From positions 1,969,501 to 2,033,500 of the forward strand of contig NZ_JNLE01000003.1 of NCBI RefSeq assembly GCF_000702945.1: a stretch of 64,000 bases of DNA. The letters are read 5' to 3'. The DNA is from Clostridium sp. KNHs205. GTDB lineage: Bacteria > Bacillota > Clostridia > Lachnospirales > Lachnospiraceae. The translations under genes and the position numbers were made by a program. The notes beneath the pieces are model-generated. The model was not told the DNA's origin. It ran no database searches and worked only from the letters and a program-made list of their open reading frames with translations. Every line of letters begins with the position of its first letter. Positions within the stretch are counted from its first letter, which is position 1. This document shows, one piece after another, positions 8,414 to 17,425 of the stretch.

Positions 8414-8612
8414 ATCTAACATTCTATCTACATTCTATGTAACATTCTATGCAAATTTCTATCTACCGTCTATGTAACATTCTATGTAAATTCTATCTAC
8501 CGTCTATTTACAGTCTATGTAAATTTCTATCTACCGTCTATGTAACATTCTATGTAAATTTCTATCTATCGTCTATGTAACATTCTATCTACTTTCTATT
8601 AACAGTTAATCT
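8414..8612. repeat. Degenerate tandem array of TCTAT-based units
   Basis: A roughly 35-base unit, itself built of 10-13-base words such as TCTATGTAACAT and TCTATCTACCG, recurs about five times. It lies between a terminator and a convergent gene and has no coding potential. Confidence 0.85.
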
Positions 8613-8678
8613 ATGATATAAGTATTTTACTATAAGAATTCTTTGGGAGGATTGTCAATGACATAGCCACTTCACGGA

Positions 8679-8772
8679 TACAATTTTAAGAAAAATTATT
8701 ATTTGCTGCATGCAAGTGCTACAAGCCTGACAATAGGTATATTATACAATTTAAGCAAAATTATTATTTGCT
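8679..8772. repeat. Direct repeat of about 28 bp, two copies
   Basis: Bases 8679-8707 and 8745-8772 share TACAATTTTAAG...AAATTATTATTTGCT with a few differences. Nothing else is recognised between the array and the gene ending at 8796. Confidence 0.6.
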
Positions 8773-8795
8773 TGGGACAACATTATAAAAAGGTC

Positions 8796-9530
8796 TTATT
8801 TGTCTATAATATTAGCCAGAAAGTAATATACGACCGGTACTAAGATTGCAGGAAGAAGATTACCAACCCGTACTTTCTTACCAAGTAACAGATTAAGCCC
8901 CACACAAAAAATTAATACAGATCCAATGCAGGATAAATAACCGATTAGAGTTTCATTCATATAACCGGAGATCAGAGCCGCACACAGAGTAATTGAACCC
9001 TGATAGAGCAATAAAGGAACTGCAGAGAACATAACACCGATACCAAGAGAAGAGGCAAATACCATAACAATAATAAAATCCAACAGGGCTTTGGCAAAAA
9101 GTGTGGTGTAATCTCCCGTAAGACCATCTTTGATGGAGCCCACAACTGCCATAGCACCAACACAGATAACCAGCGTGGAGGTTACGAACCCCTCAACAAA
9201 ACTGTTGTCACCGGAGGCTTTAAAGAGGCCTTTTAATTTGTTGCCCAGGTTCTCCATACGGTTTTCCAGGTTTAATGCTTCTCCGATAAAACCACCGATA
9301 ACCAGTGATACAACCAACAGCATGGTATTGGCAGTTTCAAAACTGCCCTTATCCGTTAGTTTCAAAAGACCTGCCATGGCACCACCCAAACCGATAAATA
9401 AAGTTGCCGTACCACAGGCTTGCATTAGTATTTCATGAAATCTTTGCTTTAAACCATTTTTGATCAAAAGCCCTACGCCGCTTCCAAGGATAACTGCTAA
9501 AAAGTTTACGATGGTACCTAAGCCTCTCAT
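8796..9530 (-). CDS. DUF554 family integral membrane protein
   Basis: A 244-residue protein with six or seven hydrophobic segments and the DUF554 (YdfK/YqgA) signature pattern: an N-terminal GTIVNFLAVILGSGVG segment, an internal EALNLENRMENLG loop and a second half with MAVVGSIKDGL and a long GLNLLLGKK end. The two halves look like an inverted internal duplication, as in known family members. It sits in the cytoplasmic membrane and its transported substrate is unknown. AAAGGAG lies before the ATG. The gene is monocistronic and convergent with the unknown pair. Confidence 0.9.
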   Translation of the reverse strand: MRGLGTIVNFLAVILGSGVGLLIKNGLKQRFHEILMQACGTATLFIGLGGAMAGLLKLTDKGSFETANTMLLVVSLVIGGFIGEALNLENRMENLGNKLKGLFKASGDNSFVEGFVTSTLVICVGAMAVVGSIKDGLTGDYTTLFAKALLDFIIVMVFASSLGIGVMFSAVPLLLYQGSITLCAALISGYMNETLIGYLSCIGSVLIFCVGLNLLLGKKVRVGNLLPAILVPVVYYFLANIIDK

Positions 9531-9643
9531 GTTTTTCTCCTTTGTCCTTTAAATATCACAATTCTAACACAAACCCGTTGGAAATGAAATTAATAATTCT
9601 TATTTGATTGAAGAAATTGGCAGTGCCTATTAATATTTTTTTC

Positions 9644-9672
9644 TTGCGCATTAAAATAGAATTTTGTATAAT
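9644..9672 (+). promoter_or_regulatory. SigA-type promoter for diguanylate cyclase transcript
   Basis: TTGCGC (9644-9649) and TATAAT (9667-9672) are separated by 17 bases. Transcription would start near 9680, leaving a leader of about 95 bases. Confidence 0.7.
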
Positions 9673-9689
9673 ATAACTGCGTTAATAGT

Positions 9690-9748
9690 AGCATTCCCGA
9701 ATACTGTCACTTCAGTGGCGGATGGTTCTGCGGGGATGCTTTTCTTTC
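9690..9748 (+). promoter_or_regulatory. Terminator-like leader hairpin, possible attenuator
   Basis: AGCATTCCC (9690-9698) pairs with GGGGATGCT (9732-9740), which is followed by TTTCTTTC. An inner 7-bp hairpin (CTGTCAC/GTGGCGG) sits between. It lies between promoter and gene, where a terminator would act on this gene's own expression. It does not match the riboswitch classes I could check by eye (c-di-GMP-I and -II, purine, TPP, fluoride, mini-ykkC). Confidence 0.55.
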
Positions 9749-9775
9749 ATTAGATACCTTTAGAGGAATTATAAT

Positions 9776-11209
9776 ATGAAATGGATAAATGTTAGCAAAG
9801 AACAATTAGAATTTGAAAGTTATAATAGCCTTATCGTATTAAGCAGGATGAAGCTTATATCTGCTGCTGTTGTTTTACTTTCCTTTCTGTTCATTTATTT
9901 TGACTGGACAGTGGTAAGGATAGGGACGGACAAAGTGTACCAGGTTACTTTAATTTCCATGCATTTAATTTGTCTGCTTGCTTCTGTAATATTTCTTATA
10001 TTCTATAAGCCTATTGTAAAACATACAAAGGACGGCAAAGGTTTCATATACACGATACCTAAGGTATATTTTTTCCTGTATGTTCTTGTAGGAGCCCTAT
10101 CTTCCGTCAACAGCCAGCGTTACACAGGAAATATATATTCTTATATCATTCTCTCTCTAATAGCCGGAGCGGTTCTTACATTGAAACCTCTGGTAATGGT
10201 TTTATCCTATCTTATTAGTCATGCGATATTTCTATACGGCATCAGCCTGCTCAACGACGACGCAGGACAAGCTCTTACAAAGCAGTTCAATGCAACAATT
10301 ATGATTGCCACTTCCCTGTTTATGAGTATAATGTTTTACCAGCACCGAATGAAAGAATTTTTTACGAAGAAGAAGCTGAAAGAAAATGAAGAGAACTTTA
10401 AAAAGCTGTTCTACTCCAATCCCTACCCGGTGTTCATTACCAGACTGGAGGATGGCAAAGTTATCAAAGCCAGCAAAAGGGCTATAAGTCTTATGGGTCT
10501 GACCGAAGATGAGACGAAAGGGTATAACAGCATAAACTGGTATATTCAGGAGGATAACAGATTATCTCTTTTGGAAGAACTAAAAAGTAATAATTCCGTT
10601 TATAACCGCATTGTTGCCTATGATTTTAAAGGTAAACGTATGTGGGTAACTGCTAATTATGAATTAATAGATTATCATGGTGAAAAATGTATACTTACGG
10701 GTATTATGGATATCACTGAAATACACCGGGTGGAGGAAGAACTTTCACGTCAGGCCTCAACAGATGTACTGACAGGGATCATGAACCGCAGAATGGGAAT
10801 GATTAAGCTGGAAGAACTTATGGAAACAGGTAAAACGGGCTTTGTGGAGTTTGTCCTGTGTTTTGTGGATATCAACGATTTAAAGAAGATTAATGACAGC
10901 TTGGGACATGGTGAAGGTGACAGATATCTTATGACCTTTTGTGATCAGACGAAGGAGAAGATCGGGGAGAAGGACCTGTTCTTTCGAATGGGAGGAGATG
11001 AATTTATTATCGTCTTTTTAAACAAATCCTTATCTCAGGCAGAAATGTTATGGAACAAACTGATAGAGCACCTTGGAACTTTTGAGATATCTGCCAGCCA
11101 TGGTATGGCTTATTATAGCTCCGGTATGGAATTTGAGCTGGAGGATATCATTGAAAGAGCAGATAAGAGAATGTATGTAGAGAAGTTAAAATACAGAAAA
11201 GAGAACTAA
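9776..11209 (+). CDS. Membrane diguanylate cyclase (TM-PAS-GGDEF)
   Basis: The 477-residue protein has five or six N-terminal membrane helices (about 25-200), a PAS sensor domain (about 207-325, FSNPYPVFITRL-type start) and a GGDEF domain (about 330-477). The catalytic loop RMGGDEF is intact at about residue 403, so it should make cyclic di-GMP from two GTP. The RxxD inhibitory site expected shortly upstream is replaced by GEKD, so product inhibition is probably absent. It would respond to a membrane or small-ligand signal. A SigA promoter and a leader hairpin precede it. The next gene starts 22 bases downstream and may be co-transcribed. Confidence 0.9.
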   Translation: MKWINVSKEQLEFESYNSLIVLSRMKLISAAVVLLSFLFIYFDWTVVRIGTDKVYQVTLISMHLICLLASVIFLIFYKPIVKHTKDGKGFIYTIPKVYFFLYVLVGALSSVNSQRYTGNIYSYIILSLIAGAVLTLKPLVMVLSYLISHAIFLYGISLLNDDAGQALTKQFNATIMIATSLFMSIMFYQHRMKEFFTKKKLKENEENFKKLFYSNPYPVFITRLEDGKVIKASKRAISLMGLTEDETKGYNSINWYIQEDNRLSLLEELKSNNSVYNRIVAYDFKGKRMWVTANYELIDYHGEKCILTGIMDITEIHRVEEELSRQASTDVLTGIMNRRMGMIKLEELMETGKTGFVEFVLCFVDINDLKKINDSLGHGEGDRYLMTFCDQTKEKIGEKDLFFRMGGDEFIIVFLNKSLSQAEMLWNKLIEHLGTFEISASHGMAYYSSGMEFELEDIIERADKRMYVEKLKYRKEN

Positions 11210-11231
11210 AATACACCAAAAGGAGAATGGT

Positions 11232-11618
11232 ATGGAAGAAAATAAGCAGGATTTTACCACAATTGATGAGTATATTAGGTTATACCCGGCGGAGGTACAG
11301 GAGAAGCTTACTGCACTCAGAGAGCTGATACATTCGGCAGCACCTGAGGCTACGGAAGCCATAAGCTGGAGAATGCCAACCTTTAGGCTCCATGGTAATC
11401 TGGTGCATTTTGCGGTTTTTAAGAAACATATTGGTTTCTATCCCGGGGAGAGCGGCATCAGGGTATTTGAAGACAGGATGAAGGATTATAAAAGTTCAAA
11501 AGGAGCCGTTCAGTTTCCTTTAGATAAGCCGCTTCCGTTAAATCTGGTAGAGGAGATTGTACTTTACCGGGTAAAAGAAAATACAGAGCTTGCCTTAAGT
11601 AAAAAGAAAAATAAATAA
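11232..11618 (+). CDS. DUF1801 (YdhG/Fra-like) protein
   Basis: A 128-residue cytoplasmic protein with the DUF1801 pattern: TIDEYI near the start, a helix ending in the conserved EAISWRMPTF segment, HFAVFKKHIGFYPG and KGAVQFPLDKPLP. Relatives include Bacillus Fra, an intracellular iron chaperone, but most members have unknown function. AAAGGAG lies about 8 bases before the ATG. It lies 22 bp after the diguanylate cyclase and may share its transcript, though a functional link is not evident. Length matches the family. Confidence 0.88.
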   Translation: MEENKQDFTTIDEYIRLYPAEVQEKLTALRELIHSAAPEATEAISWRMPTFRLHGNLVHFAVFKKHIGFYPGESGIRVFEDRMKDYKSSKGAVQFPLDKPLPLNLVEEIVLYRVKENTELALSKKKNK

Positions 11619-11621
11619 TGC

Positions 11622-11649
11622 TTGACAAAACAGTTATAAGAAGTATAAT
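11622..11649 (+). promoter_or_regulatory. SigA promoter for LTA-synthase-like gene
   Basis: TTGACA (11622-11627), 16-base spacer, TATAAT (11644-11649): near-consensus, about 64 bases before the ATG at 11713. Confidence 0.82.
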
Positions 11650-11712
11650 TTGCTAGTCAGTTACCGTTACAAATACAAAGCAATGTAATATTAAATACAG
11701 GAAGTCAATAAC

Positions 11713-13725
11713 ATGAACAGAAAACCCATCAGATTAAATTTTGTATATTATTTTGCAGGTACCCTGCTGTCAGCATTTTTAATAGCAATTATATTGGAAA
11801 GCTTAAGCCGGACATCCCTTTTTAAGGCCCTTTATTTTCTATGGCAGGAACCGCTTTTATTCTTTTTAAATTTATCTATTATACTGCTCACTTTATCGGT
11901 AACTCTTTTTACGGCAAAAAGAAGATTCTTTTTCTCTATCGTTGCTGGAGCCTGGATCATTTTGGGAATAGTCAACAGGATTATACAGTGTTTTCGCCTG
12001 ACTCCCATTTCAGCCATGGATTTCTATCAGGTGAAAGAAGCTTTAAGAAACCTGCCAATGTATATGAACACCTTTAATATATTACTACTGGTTGTCCTTG
12101 TTCCGGCAGTGGTTTTTCTGATTGTTATACTGTGGAAGAAAATCAAATCCCAGAAAAGATTGGTGGCAGTTCCTGTAAGTCTTTTGATCTTTTCAGTTTT
12201 ACTTCTTGGAATTATTACCTTTACTGCTACCAGGACAAAAGTGTTGCAGAATGAATTTGATAATCTTCACGATGCATATTTTCAGTATGGCTTTACCTAC
12301 TGCTTTACCAACAGTATCTTCGAAAGAGGTATTGATAAACCTTCCGATTACTCAGCAAAACGTATGGAGGAGATTACGGATGAATTAGTGAATGCAGCTG
12401 ATGTACTATATACAGGGGATAAAGCTCAGGCTGATAGTCCCAATATTATTATGGTACAGCTGGAGTCCTTTTTTGATGTGAATTATTTGAAGCACTATAC
12501 TTTTTCTGAGAATCCGCTGCCTAATTTTACGGCTTTAAAAGAGAATTACACATCCGGTTTTCTGACTGTTCCAGTATATGGTGCAGGTACAGTCAATACG
12601 GAATTTGAGGTTATTACAGGGATGAGTATGGAGTATTTTGGAACCGGTGAATATCCCTACAGAACTATCCTTAAGTCTGAAACCTGTGAAAGCGTTCCCT
12701 ATAACCTGAACAGAGAAGGATACCGCAGTTATGTAATTCACAACAATTCCGCGTCCTTTTACGACCGCAAGGATGTATTTCCCAGACTTGGCTTTGATAA
12801 CTTTGATTCCATAGAATTTATGAGCGGCTTATCTTATAATCAGCTTGGTTGGGCCAAGGACAGTGTGTTAACCGGTGAAATATTAAAGGCACTGAAAGCA
12901 GAGGAGGACAGGAATTACATATACACTATTTCTGTACAGCCGCACGGAATCTATCCCGATAACAAACCGGAGGTACCTTACCGGATTCAGGTGACACCAG
13001 AATCAGAGGCACCTTATCCGACTGCTGCTTATACTTCACTTGAGGCTTATGTAAACAGCATGGAATACTATATAAATCAGCTTTATGAGACGGACCAGTT
13101 TGTTGGAGAGCTTACCAAAGCGCTAATGGCTTATGAGGAACCTACTGTAGTTGTATTTTACGGTGACCACCTGCCTCCTCTGTCACTGGAACAAAAGGAT
13201 ATTACAAATGACAGACATCAGACTGAGTATGTACTGTGGAGTAATTTTAAGCTTGATAAGGCAGATAAGAATCTTACCGCTTATCAATTAAGTGCATATG
13301 TGCTGGACAGGCTGGGAATGGATAAAGGAATTTTAACCCAATTTCATCAGAAAGCTTCTGCTAAGGAAGATTATAAGGAAGAACTTAAGCTTCTCCAATA
13401 TGACCTTTTATATGGCAAGAAATATGTATTTGACAAAAGTAACCCCAATGAAGTAAAAGATATGAGTATGGGAATCACACAACCTGAGATTACAGAAGTA
13501 ACCAGGCAGGGAGATAAGCTTCTTATAACCGGCTCCGGTTTTACCGAATCCAGTGCTGTTGTGGTAAACGGCAAAAAGTACGAAACGGAGTATATAAGCG
13601 ATGGAAAGCTGAGTATTTCTGATAAATTAGAAGAAGATTGCAACATCTATATAGAACAATTGGCAGGAAGTAAGGTGGCACTTGGGAAAAGCAAGGTCTT
13701 TCGTTATCTTTCAGTCAAAGAATAA
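11713..13725 (+). CDS. LTA synthase family sulfatase-fold protein with C-terminal IPT/TIG-like domain
   Basis: The 670-residue protein has five N-terminal membrane helices (about 10-190) and an extracellular sulfatase-fold domain (about 250-560). Recognisable elements are QLESFFD, GAGTVNTEFE with the likely nucleophile Thr near residue 293, the VQPHGIYP segment and FYGDHLPP. These match lipoteichoic acid synthases, which polymerise glycerol phosphate from phosphatidylglycerol. After the catalytic domain a stretch of about 80 residues (PEITEVTRQGDKLLITGSGF) looks like an IPT/TIG beta-sandwich, unusual for LtaS and perhaps used for wall binding. The gene is monocistronic, with its own near-consensus promoter. 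A phosphoethanolamine or glycerophosphate transferase role on another glycan is an alternative. Confidence 0.85.
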   Translation: MNRKPIRLNFVYYFAGTLLSAFLIAIILESLSRTSLFKALYFLWQEPLLFFLNLSIILLTLSVTLFTAKRRFFFSIVAGAWIILGIVNRIIQCFRLTPISAMDFYQVKEALRNLPMYMNTFNILLLVVLVPAVVFLIVILWKKIKSQKRLVAVPVSLLIFSVLLLGIITFTATRTKVLQNEFDNLHDAYFQYGFTYCFTNSIFERGIDKPSDYSAKRMEEITDELVNAADVLYTGDKAQADSPNIIMVQLESFFDVNYLKHYTFSENPLPNFTALKENYTSGFLTVPVYGAGTVNTEFEVITGMSMEYFGTGEYPYRTILKSETCESVPYNLNREGYRSYVIHNNSASFYDRKDVFPRLGFDNFDSIEFMSGLSYNQLGWAKDSVLTGEILKALKAEEDRNYIYTISVQPHGIYPDNKPEVPYRIQVTPESEAPYPTAAYTSLEAYVNSMEYYINQLYETDQFVGELTKALMAYEEPTVVVFYGDHLPPLSLEQKDITNDRHQTEYVLWSNFKLDKADKNLTAYQLSAYVLDRLGMDKGILTQFHQKASAKEDYKEELKLLQYDLLYGKKYVFDKSNPNEVKDMSMGITQPEITEVTRQGDKLLITGSGFTESSAVVVNGKKYETEYISDGKLSISDKLEEDCNIYIEQLAGSKVALGKSKVFRYLSVKE

Positions 13726-13729
13726 ATAT

Positions 13730-13808
13730 AAAAAGGTATGCCGTATAATTACCGCAATATTCATTTCTATTATGAGAATGATACATTGTGGCTGCAGCAT
13801 ACCTTTTT
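13730..13808 (+). terminator. Long hairpin terminator after LTA-synthase-like gene
   Basis: AAAAAGGTATGC (13730-13741) mirrors GCATACCTTTTT (13797-13808) exactly. The intervening 55 bases can also pair (CCGCAATATTCAT against ATGATACATTGTGG). The 3' arm ends in a T-run. Confidence 0.7.
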
Positions 13809-13820
13809 TATGAAATTCTT

Positions 13821-13892
13821 CAGGGGGTTTATAACTTCTTGTGCCGAGTCTGGTATCCAGAAGGGATACAAGAAAGCTTCAAACAAACCCTG
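13821..13892. other. Second structured stretch in convergent spacer
   Basis: CAGGGGGTTT at the left pairs with AAACCCTG at the right, and CTTGT with ACAAG inside. It follows the terminator and has no credible frame. It may be a second terminator serving the convergent minus-strand gene, or a small RNA. Confidence 0.35.
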
Positions 13893-13938
13893 GATTTTAT
13901 ATGAGATAATAATTAAAACCAAAAACATCTATATCAGC

Positions 13939-14418
13939 TTACATACCACCACCGGATAAGAGCTCAGGATTCAGCATACCAAAAATCATAGCAATATGTG
14001 CAACTACTAAAAATATACTAACAAAAATAGCATGCAGCTTTAGCTTATCGCTTTCACTTTTCTTCTTTCCTACAATTCCGGTTTCCAGAAGAAAAAGACC
14101 ACCAAAAGGAATAACACCGGATAAATAAAACAATACGGCGATAACGTCAAAGGGACCGCGCCAGGTGCCCGAAGTGGTCAGCGGGATAACTGCCTGGAAT
14201 AACAGGTAAAGGAATATACCTGTAAAATAAATACCGGCAAAAATACCCGTAAACTTATTGATTCTCTTAGAAGTACCGGTAAAATTTCTGGAGTACAAAA
14301 TGATGAACTCAGTGATAGCGAGTGTTTCCGCACATATTACCGGAATGGCCATAAAAATGATGAGCTGCCAGGGCTGATGTGATGCCAGCAATTCCATATA
14401 ATGAGTTGCATTTCCCAT
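13939..14418 (-). CDS. Four-helix membrane protein of unknown function (DUF6803-like)
   Basis: A 159-residue protein with four hydrophobic segments (about 20-42, 62-83, 96-118 and 131-150). The first carries an IPVICAETLAITEF motif with a buried Glu, and the third PFDVIAVLFYLSGVIPFGG with a buried Asp. From memory it matches a conserved clostridial membrane family listed as DUF6803. AAAGGAG lies about 9 bases before the ATG. It stands alone, convergent to the LTA-synthase-like gene. The charged residues inside helices suggest transport or a cofactor role, but no function is proposed. Confidence 0.7.
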   Translation of the reverse strand: MGNATHYMELLASHQPWQLIIFMAIPVICAETLAITEFIILYSRNFTGTSKRINKFTGIFAGIYFTGIFLYLLFQAVIPLTTSGTWRGPFDVIAVLFYLSGVIPFGGLFLLETGIVGKKKSESDKLKLHAIFVSIFLVVAHIAMIFGMLNPELLSGGGM

Positions 14419-14664
14419 ATAGATGAATCTCCTTTGATTATTAAGATAGAACTGTTATAACAAAGGAATATGTATTTAATATGGAGAAATTTATAGTTTT
14501 CAGAATTATAAAGGAGTTATTCCATATAATCCTTGAGAGGCTTTTTAAGAAGCTGGCGGAGCAGGCATAACCGACTTTATGTACTAAAAAATAATGCATT
14601 TAGCGGTGTTTTATAACTAAACTTGCTTCAGAAGCCAATTTATTACAAAAAGATGAAAAAAGTA

Positions 14665-14693
14665 TTGTAAGTTTTACAATGAGAACTTATAAT
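14665..14693 (+). promoter_or_regulatory. SigA promoter for TPR-GGDEF gene
   Basis: TTGTAA (14665-14670), 17-base spacer, TATAAT (14688-14693). The -35 box starts a small dyad TTGTAA-N3-TTACAA that could be an operator. The rest of the 14419-14664 spacer shows nothing recognisable. Confidence 0.75.
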
Positions 14694-14765
14694 ATTGGAT
14701 AATAATGAGGAAGATTAATTTAACATCAGATGGAGCAGGTATAACATTTGAGAAAAGAGGTCGTC

Positions 14766-16235
14766 ATGGTAGGTACGAGAGATGAGGCGGACAGATTATT
14801 TTATAAAAGTCTGGAGGAATTAGAATCCCATCACCTGGAGGAAGCTGTTAAGAGCTGTATGGAAGCAATTAACGGTTACGAGGAACTGGGAGAATACTTC
14901 TGGTGTGCCAGAAGCCAGAACCTTCTTGGCGTAATTTACGGTGCCATGGATAATGAAACCATGGCTGTTGACTGTTATCTGAATGGTATAGAATATTGCA
15001 CGAAACATCAGGTAAAAGGACTGCTCCATCTCTTTTACTGTAATATCGGAAACAGATATATGGAACTGGGGGATACGGACAAAGCATTAGAGTTTTTTAT
15101 CAAAGGGAAAGAGGATCTGCTTGAGAACGGAAAAGAACTTTACGAACTATATGAGAAATGGCTTGTAGTAAATGATCTGAATCTGGGGGGAGCTTATTTT
15201 AAGCTGGGTGAGTTAAAGGAAGCGGAGGAGAATCTGCTGTCAGCCTTGGAAACAGCAGAAAAGACAAAAGATGATACCTACCTTTTTACCATTATGTGCT
15301 GCCTGTCTAAGCTATATATGGCAAGAGGTTCAGAGGAATATGTCAGGGAAAACCTGCAGACCATGATGGAGTTTGTTCAGCTAAAAGCAGCACCGGTCAA
15401 TGATTTTATGCAGGATATGATCAATTTTACCTTTATATTGAGAAATCTGAAGGAACATGAGCTGTGGAAGAAATGTCTGGAGATATTTGACCAGTTATCA
15501 AAGGAAGTCAAGTCTCCTACAGTTATGCTTCAGGCAGTGGAATTCTGGCTGGATTACTACGAAGACCGTGGGATGCAGAAGGAACATGATAATATGTGCA
15601 TCCGCCATACCAAACTATATCTGGAGTTAAAAAAATTCATCAACCAGGATAAAATTATGGCTCTGAATGCGAAACTGGAACTGCATCAGGCAGAGGATGA
15701 TATAAAAGCAACCAAAAGAAAACTGGAAAAGGATAATGTAACAGGGCTTAAAAACCGTTATGCATTGCAGCAGCATGGTGTGAAGAAACTGGAACTGGCG
15801 CAAAAAACTGGAACCATGATTGCAGTAGGTGTCCTGGATATAGATCATTTTAAAGAATTAAATGACAGTTACGGGCATTTAAAAGGGGATAAGGCACTAA
15901 AGCAAGTAGGTAAAATTCTTAAAAACTGTCTGGACGGATATGGGGAGGTATATCGTTACGGCGGCGATGAATTCGTATTAATTATCCCAAATGGCACCTT
16001 AGAGGTAGCTGAGAAGCTGGCTAAGAAAATTCAAAGCAGTGTTATCAGCAGTCATATTCCGAACAAAACTTCTCCTATTAACGGTGAACTTACGGTTTCT
16101 ATAGGAATCTGCTGCTGTATCCCTTCTGAAACGGACAGGCTGGAGGATGTTTTTGATATAGCAGATGGTATTTTATATCAGGTTAAGAACAATGGCAGGA
16201 ATAATTACGGGATAAAGTATATGCCAACAAAATAA
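14766..16235 (+). CDS. Soluble diguanylate cyclase with TPR sensor region
   Basis: The ATG at 14766 is preferred over an upstream TTG because AAAGAGG lies five bases before it. The 489-residue protein has no membrane segment. Residues 1-300 are helix pairs of tetratricopeptide type (ARSQNLLGVIYGAMDN, YCNIGNRYMELGDTDKALE, NLGGAYFKLGELKEAEE). A coiled linker leads to a GGDEF domain (about 325-489) with intact YRYGGDEF at 399-403 and the DIDHFKELND nucleotide/metal segment. No RxxD inhibitory site is present. The protein should make c-di-GMP in the cytoplasm under control of a protein or peptide partner bound by the TPRs. It is monocistronic between a SigA promoter and a strong terminator. Confidence 0.9.
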   Translation: MVGTRDEADRLFYKSLEELESHHLEEAVKSCMEAINGYEELGEYFWCARSQNLLGVIYGAMDNETMAVDCYLNGIEYCTKHQVKGLLHLFYCNIGNRYMELGDTDKALEFFIKGKEDLLENGKELYELYEKWLVVNDLNLGGAYFKLGELKEAEENLLSALETAEKTKDDTYLFTIMCCLSKLYMARGSEEYVRENLQTMMEFVQLKAAPVNDFMQDMINFTFILRNLKEHELWKKCLEIFDQLSKEVKSPTVMLQAVEFWLDYYEDRGMQKEHDNMCIRHTKLYLELKKFINQDKIMALNAKLELHQAEDDIKATKRKLEKDNVTGLKNRYALQQHGVKKLELAQKTGTMIAVGVLDIDHFKELNDSYGHLKGDKALKQVGKILKNCLDGYGEVYRYGGDEFVLIIPNGTLEVAEKLAKKIQSSVISSHIPNKTSPINGELTVSIGICCCIPSETDRLEDVFDIADGILYQVKNNGRNNYGIKYMPTK

Positions 16236-16237
16236 AA

Positions 16238-16284
16238 AATAACCGGTACCTTTCTTTACCATGGCAGGAAAGGTACCGGTTATT
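16238..16284. terminator. Bidirectional intrinsic terminator
   Basis: Perfect 17-bp arms, AATAACCGGTACCTTTC and its mirror, enclose a 13-base loop. A-rich and T-rich edges on both sides serve both convergent genes. Confidence 0.88.
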
Positions 16285-16316
16285 TCATTATAATGCTGGT
16301 GCAAGGCTCTGAATCG

Positions 16317-17411
16317 TTATTTTAAATAGATAATACTGCTATTCCATTGTGTTCCGTTATACTCAGAGAAGAACAATTCTTTGCCGGTAGGACCAAAGGC
16401 AGTAACAGCGTTTTCAGTATCTACAGCTATCTGAGTGGAGGTTCCGGTCAGAACATCGTATACATAAAGGCCTTTTGCGGAAGAACCGTTAACGTCTGCC
16501 TGAAGATTATAAGCAATTAATCTCTGATCCGGTGACCAGGAAACGCCGCCAAGTTCTGTTCCTTCAGCAATGGTTTTTTGATTGCTGCCATCTGTATCGG
16601 AAAGCAGTAAGCTTTGTTTGGAGCCGTTGTATTGAACGACAAGCATCTGATTTTTATCAGGTGAAGGAATGATGTCAGATACACTTTTAAGCTCTAAGCT
16701 GGATTTTTCTTTGGTAGCAGTGTTATATACTTTCAGGGTTTCATCTGAACTGGTATTATAATAAATTTTATCGTTTATCCTATCAACAAGAAACAGGGAC
16801 TCCTCTTCAAGGCCTTTTACTACGCTGATTTCTCCGGAAGCAGTTGCTGTATAGGCACCTCCGATATAAGCAGCTCCGATAACTTCATTATCTGTCCATT
16901 TTGCGCTCATAGCTCCTGCAATACTTTCATTCTGAAGAACGAAGGTCTTAAGGGTATCCATATTCATTACAAAAAAAGCGGGATCACCTAAGGTGTATTC
17001 GGTATATAACAGGTGCTTTTTATCGGCTGACAGAACACCACCGCTTAAGTTGGTGTCTTTTTGCTCTTTTAATAATTTGTATTCTTTGGTAGTAAGGTTA
17101 TAAAGGTACAGGCTTTTCGGATAGGAATCAGATAGTTCTGCCAGGCTCAATTTGCCAAGTGATTCATTATCCTTTGATACAATAACAGTTTCTTTATCGA
17201 GCCAGTCTGTAATATTGATATTTTCATATCGGTCGATTTTATCTACGGTTACCGCAGGTGTTTCTTCTTTTGTGCCATTATCAATAACAGTTATACTCTT
17301 ACCGGGTTCCTTGATGGTTACCTTGCTGTTGTCCTCACTCTTTCCACACCCAGTGAAAGTTATTACTAATGCTGCAACTAAAATAGAACTAATAAATTTT
17401 GAATTTTTCAT
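16317..17411 (-). CDS. Secreted lipoprotein with TolB-like beta-propeller
   Basis: The ATG at 17411 follows GGAGG by five bases and opens a lipoprotein signal peptide whose lipobox TFTGC puts the lipidated Cys near residue 22. The 364-residue protein then has an 80-residue linker and repeated four-stranded blades with the D/N-rich turns of TolB/DPP-IV-type propellers (SPDKNQMLVVQYNGS, SWSPDQRLIAYNLQ, GPTGKELFFSEYNG). It would be anchored on the outer face of the membrane and bind a protein or peptide ligand; no catalytic triad is visible. A 5' untranslated region with three palindromes precedes it. The two-component genes upstream are on the same strand, about 250 bp away, so a sensory link is possible but unproven. 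Confidence 0.82.
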   Translation of the reverse strand: MKNSKFISSILVAALVITFTGCGKSEDNSKVTIKEPGKSITVIDNGTKEETPAVTVDKIDRYENINITDWLDKETVIVSKDNESLGKLSLAELSDSYPKSLYLYNLTTKEYKLLKEQKDTNLSGGVLSADKKHLLYTEYTLGDPAFFVMNMDTLKTFVLQNESIAGAMSAKWTDNEVIGAAYIGGAYTATASGEISVVKGLEEESLFLVDRINDKIYYNTSSDETLKVYNTATKEKSSLELKSVSDIIPSPDKNQMLVVQYNGSKQSLLLSDTDGSNQKTIAEGTELGGVSWSPDQRLIAYNLQADVNGSSAKGLYVYDVLTGTSTQIAVDTENAVTAFGPTGKELFFSEYNGTQWNSSIIYLK

Positions 17412-17425
17412 ATTTCCTCCATTCC

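Noticed and set aside
8414..8612. CRISPR-like short repeats
   Set aside because: Words overlap and vary in length, with no spacers and no cas gene nearby.
9690..9748. Known riboswitch before the GGDEF gene
   Set aside because: No conserved core of c-di-GMP-I, c-di-GMP-II, purine, TPP or fluoride types is visible; only the hairpin is reported.
13738..13959. A 73-codon open frame after the LTA-synthase-like gene
   Set aside because: It lies inside the terminator hairpins and has no ribosome-binding site.
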